Shown here in pieces: positions 1 to 5,787 of a stretch of DNA of 6,496 bases. This DNA comes from JBEIUO01 sp964549785 (GTDB taxonomy: Bacteria > Planctomycetota > Phycisphaerae > Phycisphaerales > UBA1924). The stretch lies in the NCBI GenBank assembly GCA_964549785.1, contig CAZJXA010000190.1, positions 1-6,496 of the forward strand, written 5' to 3'. The notes under the pieces were generated by a model. That model did not search any database. It saw only the letters and a program-made list of their open reading frames with translations, and was not told the origin of the DNA. How positions within the stretch are numbered: the stretch's first letter is position 1; every line of letters starts with the position of its first letter. A program made the position numbers and the translations under genes.

Positions 1-1416
1 GGGGGGTGCGGGATGTCGGGCTTGGCCCGACTTTTCAGGACCCGGGGGGCGGTGGTGAGAGGCTCGGATCGGGAACAATCGGAGACGACGGATTTGCTTG
101 CGGCGGAAGAGATCGGCGTGGGGTTCGATCAGGGGGTGATCCCCGAGAACATCGACCTTGTCGTGATTTCGGCTGCGATCGGGGCGGACCATCCGCAGGT
201 GCGCGAGGCGGCGAGCCGCGGCCTCCCGGTGATGCTGTACGCGGACGCCCTCGGCAAGTGCATGGAAGGTTGCTCGGGGGTTTCGGTCGCGGGTACCCAC
301 GGCAAGAGCACGACGACGGCGATGTTGGGGTGCGCACTTACAGACGCGGGCCTCGATCCGTCGGTGATTGTCGGGGCAACTTCGCGGCAGCTGCAACGCG
401 GTTCGATTCATTCGACGCTGAACGATCCGTCGATCGGGTTCCGGCTCGGATCGGCCCGGATCGCGGGAGGAGCGCGTACCGGGGCGCCGGGCGTCCTGGT
501 GGCCGAGGCGTGCGAGTTCAATCGCTCGTTTCACAGCCACCGACCGACGATCGGCTCGATCTCCTCGGTCGAGGCCGATCACCTGGATTGCTACACGTCG
601 ATCGATGAAATTATCGACAGTTTCCGGCGGTTCGCGGCCTTGATTCCGGCCCATGGAAAACTGTTCATCGCGCATGACGGTGCCCACCGGCGTGAAGTGA
701 CGGCCGGCATTGATTGTCAGGTCGAGACCATCGGCTTCAACCCGGAGGCCGATTGGGTGGTGGGGTACGAGCCCGGCGACCGGACGGTGACGGTGTCGCA
801 CAGGCGCGAGATCGTGGCGCGATGGCGGAACACGACGTTCGGGGCTCACAACGCTTTCAACGCGGCGACGGCCCTCGCGATCGGTATGGAACTCGGGGGC
901 GACCCGTCGGTGCTGGCCGAAAGCCTCTCGCGGTTCCGCGGGGTGGATCGTCGGATGCAGTGGCTGGGCGACCGCCCACTCGGCGACGGGCGCTCGGTGC
1001 GGGTGTACGACGATTATGGGCACCACCCGACCGAGATCGACGTGACGCTGCGTGCACTGCGTGATGCGGAACGACCGCAGGATCGGGGCGGACGGATCAT
1101 CTGTGTGTTCCAGCCGCACCAGCACAGCCGGACGCGGCACCTGCTGGAGGAATTCGCGGGGAGTTTCTCGCAGGCCGATGTGGTGATCGTCCCGGACATT
1201 TACTTTGTGCGGGACAGCGAGGCGGAGCGCTTCAAGGTGACCGCCGCGGACCTGGTGGATCGGTTGCGGGAGAAGGGTGTGCAGGCCATGCATCTCTACC
1301 CGTTCGGCGCGATCGTGGAACAGTTGAATCACATCTGCAAGGGGGACGATTTATTGCTGGTGATGGGAGCCGGTCCGGTGTGGCAGGTGGGGCGAGACTA
1401 CTTGGCAAGCCGCTAA
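1..1416 (+). CDS. murC: UDP-N-acetylmuramate--L-alanine ligase MurC, 5' partial
   Basis: MurC is the cytoplasmic ATP-dependent ligase that joins L-alanine to UDP-N-acetylmuramate, the first amino-acid addition to the peptidoglycan stem peptide. The reading frame is open from base 1. The codons before the ATG at 13 read G-G-C-G, so GGCGMSGLA is the end of the family's N-terminal GIGGxGMSGLA nucleotide-binding loop. That ATG is therefore internal, and roughly 25 residues lie left of the window. Visible Mur-ligase motifs are the ATP P-loop GTHGKSTTT (292 to 318), EACEFNRSF (from 505), SVEADHLDCY (from 568), HNAFNAATA (from 850), DDYGHHPTE (from 1009), FQPHQHSRTR (from 1108) and a C-terminal MGAGPVWQV. 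The three domains (UDP-binding, central ATPase, C-terminal) are all present. ACE replaces the ADE of the E. coli protein, as in Firmicute-type MurC. Ser replaces Thr after the P-loop Lys. About 15 extra residues precede EACEF. The gene ends with TAA 11 bases before murB. Confidence 0.96.
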   Translation, partial: GGCGMSGLARLFRTRGAVVRGSDREQSETTDLLAAEEIGVGFDQGVIPENIDLVVISAAIGADHPQVREAASRGLPVMLYADALGKCMEGCSGVSVAGTHGKSTTTAMLGCALTDAGLDPSVIVGATSRQLQRGSIHSTLNDPSIGFRLGSARIAGGARTGAPGVLVAEACEFNRSFHSHRPTIGSISSVEADHLDCYTSIDEIIDSFRRFAALIPAHGKLFIAHDGAHRREVTAGIDCQVETIGFNPEADWVVGYEPGDRTVTVSHRREIVARWRNTTFGAHNAFNAATALAIGMELGGDPSVLAESLSRFRGVDRRMQWLGDRPLGDGRSVRVYDDYGHHPTEIDVTLRALRDAERPQDRGGRIICVFQPHQHSRTRHLLEEFAGSFSQADVVIVPDIYFVRDSEAERFKVTAADLVDRLREKGVQAMHLYPFGAIVEQLNHICKGDDLLLVMGAGPVWQVGRDYLASR

Positions 1417-1427
1417 GCGGTCCCGAG

Positions 1428-2360
1428 ATGCCCGTGGTTCACGTTCACGCCGATGCCTTGATTCCGACGTGGTTCCGCATCGGTGGCCGCGCCGATCGGC
1501 TCGTGCACGTCCGGACGCTGAATGAACTGATCGAGGCGGTGGCGATCGACCCCGCGTGCCGCGTTTTGGGCGATGGGGCCAACTTGCTGGTCGATGACGA
1601 TGGCGTGGGCGAGTTGGTGGTCGCGACGACGGGCATGAACGCCGTCGAGATCAATGCGGCCAGCGGGCGAGTGTTGGCGGATGCCGGAGCCGATTTGCCC
1701 AAGTTGATTCTGGCGACCGGTCGGGCGGGGTTGGCCGGGCTTGAGGGGTTAGGCGGCATTCCGGCAACGGTCGGCGGGGCGATCGTGATGAACGCCGGGG
1801 GTGCCTTCGGGCAGATCGCCGACAGCGTTGCCGCTGTGCACGTGATCGACCGGGGTGGCGCGGTCCGCCGACTCGCGCGCGACGAGATCGCGTTCGGATA
1901 TCGCCATTCGGGTCTGAGTCCGGCGATTGTGGCGAGGGTCGAATTCCAACTGACTTCGTCGGACCCGGTGCCGCTGCGAGAACGACTCAAGGATGTGATG
2001 GCGTACAAGAAAAAGAGTCAGCCGATGGCGGCGGACTCGGCCGGGTGTTGCTTCAAGAATCCGACGTTGTCGGCGGACGTCGCGGATGATCGGGGGGCGA
2101 TCGGCCACGCGGGGCAACGGGTTTCGGCGGGCATGCTGATCGATCGGGCGGGGTTGAAAGGGCTCGCGGCCGGTGGCGCATCGGTGAGCCCGGTTCACGG
2201 AAATTTTCTTGTCACGAAGACTGGGGCCAAGGCCCGCGACGTCATTGACCTCATGGCCGAAATCGAGAAGCGTGTGCGGGACAGGTTCGGGGTGGTGTTG
2301 GAGCGAGAAGTCGTGGTGTGGACGAGGGACCGCGGATCGCCCCGGACAACGAGCCCATGA
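1428..2360 (+). CDS. murB: UDP-N-acetylenolpyruvoylglucosamine reductase MurB
   Basis: MurB is the cytoplasmic FAD- and NADPH-dependent reductase that turns UDP-GlcNAc-enolpyruvate into UDP-MurNAc, the substrate of the MurC encoded just upstream. The 310 residues carry the FAD-domain signatures TWFRIGGRADRL (14 to 25), LGDGANLLV (47 to 55) and GLGGIPATVGGAIVMNAGG (107 to 125), then FGYRHSGL (156 to 163), SAGCCFKNP (204 to 212), AGLKGL (241 to 246) and the C-terminal LEREV (291 to 295) that supplies the conserved Glu. The compact form without the E. coli Tyr-loop suggests type II MurB. At residue 207 a Cys sits where E. coli has its proton-donating Ser229. About 15 extra residues lie between KNP and the AGxLIDRAGLKG helix. 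I chose the ATG at 1428 because it leaves the normal short lead to TWFRIGG; a GTG at 1380 would overlap murC by 37 bases. There is no clear Shine-Dalgarno, so coupling to murC is likely. Confidence 0.95.
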   Translation: MPVVHVHADALIPTWFRIGGRADRLVHVRTLNELIEAVAIDPACRVLGDGANLLVDDDGVGELVVATTGMNAVEINAASGRVLADAGADLPKLILATGRAGLAGLEGLGGIPATVGGAIVMNAGGAFGQIADSVAAVHVIDRGGAVRRLARDEIAFGYRHSGLSPAIVARVEFQLTSSDPVPLRERLKDVMAYKKKSQPMAADSAGCCFKNPTLSADVADDRGAIGHAGQRVSAGMLIDRAGLKGLAAGGASVSPVHGNFLVTKTGAKARDVIDLMAEIEKRVRDRFGVVLEREVVVWTRDRGSPRTTSP

Positions 2361-3301
2361 AAACCGAAGCGGCGAAGCCCACTCATGTGTTGGTGCTGGG
2401 GGGCGGCCCGGACGCCGAGCGGGCCGTGAGCCTCGTGAGTTCCGCGGCGGTGGCGGCTGCGCTGGCCGCACGCCCGGACTGCCTCGTGACGTACGAAGTG
2501 GTGGGGGAATTGACCGACCGCGAACTCGCGGCGATGCCCGGTGAGGTTGTGTTTCCGGCGTTGCACGGGCCGTGGGGCGAGGGCGGGCCGCTGCAAGATT
2601 TGCTGGAAGCGGGCGGGCGCCCCTTCGTCGGTTGTCGGGCTGGGGCCGCCCGCACGGCCATGGACAAAGTGGCGAGCAAACTCGCGGCCTCTTCGGCCGG
2701 GATTGCCACCAAGCCAGCGGCGGTCTTTTCGGCCCGCGACCCGGGCTGTCCGTTGCCGTACCCGGTCGTCGTGAAACCGGTCCACGAGGGATCAAGTGTC
2801 GGAGTTCATTTTGCCCCGGACGCAGAAGCATGGAAATCGACGCGGGCCCGCGTGTGCGCGGAGCTCACGGAACATCCGCGGCGGGTCTATATCGTCGAGG
2901 AAGCGGTCGTCGGAGGGCGCGAGTTGACCGTCGGGGTGTTGGACGGCACACCGCTGGACCCGATCGAGATCCGACCCGCGGTGGCGTTTTACGATTACGA
3001 CGCGAAGTACCACTCCGACGAAACCCAGTACACGGTCGCCCCGGTGCTGCCCACCGGCATCACGGCGGCGGTGCAAGGGGCGGCGGCCCTGCTCTTCCGC
3101 GCGATCGGCTGTCGGCACCTCGCGCGGGTAGATTTCCTGCTGGATTCGTCGGGCCGGCCGTGGCTGCTGGAGATCAACACCATGCCGGGGTTTACCGGGC
3201 ATTCGCTCCTGCCGATGGCGGCGGCGAAGGCAGGACTGCCCTTTGCTGCGCTTTGTGCGCGGCTTGTGGAGTTCGCGGCCCGGGACGGTCGATTGAGTTG
3301 A
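2357..3301 (+). CDS. ddl: D-alanine--D-alanine ligase Ddl
   Basis: Ddl is an ATP-grasp ligase in the cytoplasm. It makes D-Ala-D-Ala, which MurF later adds to the muropeptide. At 314 residues it is normal size (E. coli DdlB has 306). Visible motifs are VLGGGPDAERAVSL (13 to 26, with E21 matching catalytic E15 of DdlB), FPALHGPWGEGGPLQ (66 to 80), AMDKVASK (101 to 108), the ATP-grasp strand VVVKPVHEGSSVGV (137 to 150), EEAVVGGRELTVGV (181 to 194), FYDYDAKY (211 to 218), ARVDFLLD (256 to 263) and the Mg-binding EINTMPGFTGHSL (272 to 284). The Tyr at the end of FYDYDAKY matches Y216 of DdlB, and the Glu/Ser/Tyr triad is intact. This supports D-Ala-D-Ala rather than D-Ala-D-lactate specificity. 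The ATG overlaps the murB stop as ATGA, with no obvious Shine-Dalgarno, which points to translational coupling. An in-frame GTG at 2318 would add 13 residues but is less likely. Confidence 0.96.
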   Translation: MKTEAAKPTHVLVLGGGPDAERAVSLVSSAAVAAALAARPDCLVTYEVVGELTDRELAAMPGEVVFPALHGPWGEGGPLQDLLEAGGRPFVGCRAGAARTAMDKVASKLAASSAGIATKPAAVFSARDPGCPLPYPVVVKPVHEGSSVGVHFAPDAEAWKSTRARVCAELTEHPRRVYIVEEAVVGGRELTVGVLDGTPLDPIEIRPAVAFYDYDAKYHSDETQYTVAPVLPTGITAAVQGAAALLFRAIGCRHLARVDFLLDSSGRPWLLEINTMPGFTGHSLLPMAAAKAGLPFAALCARLVEFAARDGRLS

Positions 3302-3373
3302 TGTGGAACGTAGATCGGCACCGGCCGGGGAGGGCCTGTGGCGGCCAGCCGCGATGGGGCCAAGGATGATGGC
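3302..3373 (+). other. ddl to ftsQ spacer
   Basis: These 72 bases are the only real gap in the cell-wall part of the window. They hold several GGCC tetramers and weak 4-base stems such as GCGG/CCGC, but no T-tract, so no terminator is supported. Two ribosome-binding candidates serve the next gene: a GGGGAGGG run at 3327 to 3334, four to five bases before a GTG at 3338, and an AAGG at 3362 to 3365, eight bases before the ATG at 3374. No promoter stands out. Confidence 0.5.
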
Positions 3374-4336
3374 ATGGCACGACGCCAACCCGAGAACAAG
3401 AAGAACGATGGAAGCGAGGGGTTCGGCTGGAAGCCGTTCCTGTCGCACTTGTCCAGTTTTGTGATCGTCGCGCTATTCGCGGTGGTGCTTGTCGCCGCCG
3501 CGTTCGGAATGCGGCCCCTGCGGGAGCGATCCGCGGGCCACATCGGCGACGTCCCGGTTAAAGTTTCGTTCGCCTGGCCCCGGACGATGACGGCCGCGGG
3601 TGGGCTTTCCGATGAAACGTGGCTGCCGGCAGCCAATCAGGAGGAACTGGTCGCGCTCGCGCTGGGCGAATTGGGGGATGACCCCGACCCGTTTTCGAGC
3701 GTTCCGCTGGAGCGAATCGGAACCACCTTGGCAGCGACCGGTTGGTTCTCGGCGCCTCCATTGGTCTTCCGCGCGTCGGGTTCTTCGATCATCGTGAGGG
3801 GCGATTGGCGCATCCCGGCGGCGGTGGTACGGGCCGACCGCAAGGATTACCTGATCGCGTGGGACGGGCGGATGATGCCGCCGATCTACGAAGTGGGGGA
3901 GTGCAAGCTCCGCGCGATTATCGGCCCGGCCTGCCCTCCGCCCGCCAAGGCCGGCGGGGCCCGCGACTTTGAGACGGCGTGGCCGGGCGAAGATATCGCG
4001 GCGAGTCTCGAACTGCTGGCCCTGATCGCCGACAAGAAGTGGGTCCGGCAGATCGAGGGGGTCGATGCCTCGGCCTATTCAGAGCACACGAATCTGACCT
4101 TGTTGACAAAGGACGGCTCGCGGATTGTGTGGGGTGGTCGGCCCAGCAAGCCCCGGCTCGGTGACGTCAACACCCGTCAGAAATTGGCGAACATCGCCGA
4201 ATTGGTGCGGCAGTTTGGTCGGCCCGATGCCGGGTACGCGCGGGTCGATGTCTCGCGCGACAAGTTGCTCTTCGACATCTCGGCGAGCGCTACGGCGGTG
4301 CCCACCGCGGCGGCGAATCCGGCCAGTGTTCCGTGA
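3374..4336 (+). CDS. ftsQ: FtsQ/DivIB-like cell division protein
   Basis: This looks like a diverged FtsQ, the bitopic divisome protein whose periplasmic part binds FtsL/FtsB and helps control septal wall synthesis. The 320-residue product has a charged N-terminus (RRQPENKK), one hydrophobic segment at about 24 to 46, and a large extracytoplasmic part. A POTRA-like region spans about 60 to 150: VPLERIGTTLAATGWF, then a hydrophobic strand, then WRIPAAVVRADRKDYLIAWDGR, which matches the family pattern ExxPVA followed by yLVDxxG. A C-terminal beta region contains LTLLTKDGSRIVWGG and a KLANIAEL helix, as in the FtsQ domain. Cys177 and Cys187 flank the start of an insert rich in Pro and Gly. Position right after murC-murB-ddl is the classic place for ftsQ. 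The ATG at 3374 has AAGG eight bases upstream; a GTG at 3338 behind a strong GGAGG would add 12 residues. The family call rests on topology, motifs and context together, as overall identity looks low. Confidence 0.75.
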   Translation: MARRQPENKKNDGSEGFGWKPFLSHLSSFVIVALFAVVLVAAAFGMRPLRERSAGHIGDVPVKVSFAWPRTMTAAGGLSDETWLPAANQEELVALALGELGDDPDPFSSVPLERIGTTLAATGWFSAPPLVFRASGSSIIVRGDWRIPAAVVRADRKDYLIAWDGRMMPPIYEVGECKLRAIIGPACPPPAKAGGARDFETAWPGEDIAASLELLALIADKKWVRQIEGVDASAYSEHTNLTLLTKDGSRIVWGGRPSKPRLGDVNTRQKLANIAELVRQFGRPDAGYARVDVSRDKLLFDISASATAVPTAAANPASVP

Positions 4337-5226
4337 ACGTCGACGGGGCCGGGGCGACTGGCGAAACCGGGCCTGGCGAAACCGGGCCTGGCGACACGGG
4401 GCTCGGCGACATCGCCCCCGACTCACCGTGGGCGGCGATTGATTTCACGGTGGCTCCCCGTGCCGATGCCGGGAGAGATGGGGCGACCGGGGCGGCGTTT
4501 GCCGCGCGCGAACAACCCGCCGACCGCTGGGCCCACCGCCGTGCCGAGCCGCGGGCTTTGGCGGTCTTTTGGTTGATGTATCTGACCGCCGCGTTCGCGG
4601 TGGCGATCGGTGGGTCGGGGGCGTCGGCCTTGGTGGCATTCGATGTCTACCGCCAGGTCGGACGAACCATGTTGGTGCTTACCGCCATCGGGATGTGCGT
4701 GCTCTGGCCGATGGTGCGGCTGAGTCAGTCGCGGCCCGAGCGGCCGTGGCGCGGGATGTGGCAGGACGTGCTGGTGATCGCGGGCCCGGTCGTGGGCCTG
4801 TGCGCAGCGCAGTCGGCGCCGTGGCTGGCCGATTGGCCCGTGATGGTGGCGGTCGCCGTATGCGCGACCATGGCCGCGTGGGCGTTGGCGATCGGAGCGT
4901 TGATCGCCTGCGCGCAGTCGTGGGATTGGCCGCGGGCCGCGGCGATGGCGCTGTGCTTGGTCGTGGGCGCGGGCGGGGCGTTGTTCGCACTCCGGCCCAG
5001 CCCGGTTGCGGATGGCTCGGCAGGTGAACGCGTGGAAGTGCGCCGGATGCTCTCGGCGGCCACGGCGACGCTGGAAATGACGGGCGATCGATCCTGGACC
5101 GGCTCGAACGCTTCCGTCGAGGCACGGCACTGGTTCGCGCTGCTCCCGCCCGGGGTGGTGGCGGTGGCGTGTGCGGTCGGGGCCCGCGGCCGACCGCACG
5201 GGGTTCGGGCGTCGGGTCCGTCCTAG
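4333..5226 (+). CDS. Unrecognised multi-pass membrane protein following ftsQ
   Basis: I do not recognise this 297-residue protein. The first 75 residues are hydrophilic and low in complexity, starting with a GETGP-type pentapeptide repeat (residues 10 to 29) and ending in a basic patch (RWAHRRAEPR, 65 to 74), which suggests a cytoplasmic N-terminus by the positive-inside rule. Hydrophobic segments follow at about 76 to 98, 110 to 129, 145 to 163, 168 to 193, 202 to 220 and 268 to 284, so roughly six membrane passes. A polar stretch of about 47 residues (221 to 267) separates the last two. No catalytic motif is visible. The GTG start overlaps the ftsQ stop as GTGA with no Shine-Dalgarno, implying coupled translation, and base composition matches the neighbours. 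It sits where ftsA lies in many genomes but shares no ATPase features with FtsA. A role in envelope growth or division is only a guess from position. The frame is well supported; the exact start less so. Confidence 0.8.
   Translation: MNVDGAGATGETGPGETGPGDTGLGDIAPDSPWAAIDFTVAPRADAGRDGATGAAFAAREQPADRWAHRRAEPRALAVFWLMYLTAAFAVAIGGSGASALVAFDVYRQVGRTMLVLTAIGMCVLWPMVRLSQSRPERPWRGMWQDVLVIAGPVVGLCAAQSAPWLADWPVMVAVAVCATMAAWALAIGALIACAQSWDWPRAAAMALCLVVGAGGALFALRPSPVADGSAGERVEVRRMLSAATATLEMTGDRSWTGSNASVEARHWFALLPPGVVAVACAVGARGRPHGVRASGPS
4361..4405 (+). repeat. 15-base in-frame tandem repeat
   Basis: Two identical adjacent copies of a 15-base unit (gcgaaaccgggcctg) lie at 4361 to 4375 and 4376 to 4390. 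A third, imperfect copy (gcgacacggggctcg) is at 4391 to 4405, and traces of the unit continue to about 4420. The period is five codons, encoding GETGP, GETGP, GDTGL and then a degenerate GDIAP in the N-terminal tail of the membrane protein. Identical copies imply recent slippage or duplication, and any change by whole units would keep the frame. Confidence 0.9.
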
Positions 5227-5315
5227 GGTTGAGGACACTCTTTACGCCGGTTTGCCGGACGGGTCCAAAGGGAACGGGCCTTACTTTCTCACTTGACTGA
5301 CGGGATGGCACGACG
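5227..5315 (+). other. Intergenic gap before greA
   Basis: This 89-base gap separates the cell-wall/division genes from greA and is the likeliest place for a transcription unit boundary. It has short inverted repeats (CCGG-TTTG-CCGG near 5245 to 5260 and GGAC-GG-GTCC just after) but no T-run, so a rho-independent terminator is not supported. No good -35/-10 pair could be seen. It is somewhat less G+C-rich around 5280 to 5297 than the genes on either side. Confidence 0.5.
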
Positions 5316-5786
5316 ATGGAACTGATGACGCAGGCGGAAAAGCAGATGGTCGAGACCCGGCTGACCGAGCTGGTGGGGAACCGTCCGGGGCTGGCGCGGC
5401 GAATCTCGGAGGCCCGCGAACTGGGGGACCTCAAGGAGAACGGCGACTACCACGCCGCGCGTGAACAACAGGGGATGGAAGAGGCCGAGATCCGGCGGCT
5501 GCAGGAGCGGTTGCTTAACATCAGCCTGATTGACGAGCGGATGGGCAAGGCGGTCAAGGGCGTGGTGTTCATCGGCTCGACGGTCCGGCTGCGCGACACT
5601 TCCGATGGCGTCGAAGACCTCTTCAAGTTGGTGGGCGAGTCCGCGGGGACGGCGCCGGCGGATTATGTGGAGGTCACGGCGACCAGCCCCATGGGTGAGG
5701 CGCTGCTCAAGGCGCGGGTGGGCGACGTGATTCGCGTCAGCGCCCCGCGCGGCGAAAAGAAGTTCGAGATCATGGAGATCAAATAG
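5316..5786 (+). CDS. greA: Transcription elongation factor GreA
   Basis: GreA binds in the secondary channel of RNA polymerase and stimulates cleavage of backtracked RNA, rescuing stalled complexes. The 156-residue product matches the usual 158 or so. The N-terminal coiled-coil hairpin covers about residues 5 to 75 and carries the family signature GDLKENGDYHAAREQQG (37 to 53). D38 and E41 correspond to the acidic tip residues D41 and E44 of E. coli GreA, so the cleavage-stimulating tip is intact. The C-terminal FKBP-like domain follows, with VFIGSTVRL, FKLVGE, SPMGEALLKARVGDVIRV and a final KKFEIMEIK. The chosen ATG gives MELMTQAEKQ; a second ATG at 5325 is also possible. The upstream Shine-Dalgarno is weak (GGGA at 5302 to 5305). 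The ribokinase gene begins one base after its TAG, so the two are probably cotranscribed. Confidence 0.96.
   Translation: MELMTQAEKQMVETRLTELVGNRPGLARRISEARELGDLKENGDYHAAREQQGMEEAEIRRLQERLLNISLIDERMGKAVKGVVFIGSTVRLRDTSDGVEDLFKLVGESAGTAPADYVEVTATSPMGEALLKARVGDVIRVSAPRGEKKFEIMEIK
5774..5777 (+). promoter_or_regulatory. Shine-Dalgarno for the ribokinase gene
   Basis: A GGAG lies inside the last codons of greA, ten bases before the GTG at 5788. It supports that start over the in-frame GTG at 5824, which is only three codons before the VVGS strand of the ribokinase fold. Confidence 0.5.
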
Positions 5787-5787
5787 A

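Noticed and set aside
13..15. ATG as the murC start
   Set aside because: The codons before it already read GGCG, the end of the GIGGxGMSGLA loop, so this Met is internal and the gene starts outside the window.
1749..2831. 360-codon open frame on the - strand across murB and ddl
   Set aside because: It lies opposite two clear enzymes. Its product is Arg/Pro/His-rich with no recognisable motif, as expected of an antisense shadow in G+C-rich coding DNA.
2572..3369. 265-codon open frame on the + strand overlapping ddl
   Set aside because: It is out of frame with ddl, whose ATP-grasp motifs run through the whole region; the product is Gly/Arg-rich without motifs.
4349..4420. Collagen-like Gly-X-Y repeat in the membrane protein tail
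   Set aside because: The period is five residues, not three, so Gly does not fall at every third position as collagen needs.
4423..5238. 271-codon open frame on the - strand across the membrane protein gene
   Set aside because: The + strand frame gives clean hydrophobic segments and a GTGA overlap with ftsQ. The antisense product is Arg/His/Pro-rich and looks like a shadow.
5244..5270. Possible terminator hairpin after the membrane protein gene
   Set aside because: Stems are only four to five bases and no T-run follows, so a rho-independent terminator cannot be supported.
5240..5272. Possible sigma70-type promoter (TTTACG, 17 bases, TCCAAA) before greA
   Set aside because: The -10 candidate matches only three of six consensus positions; such matches are expected by chance.
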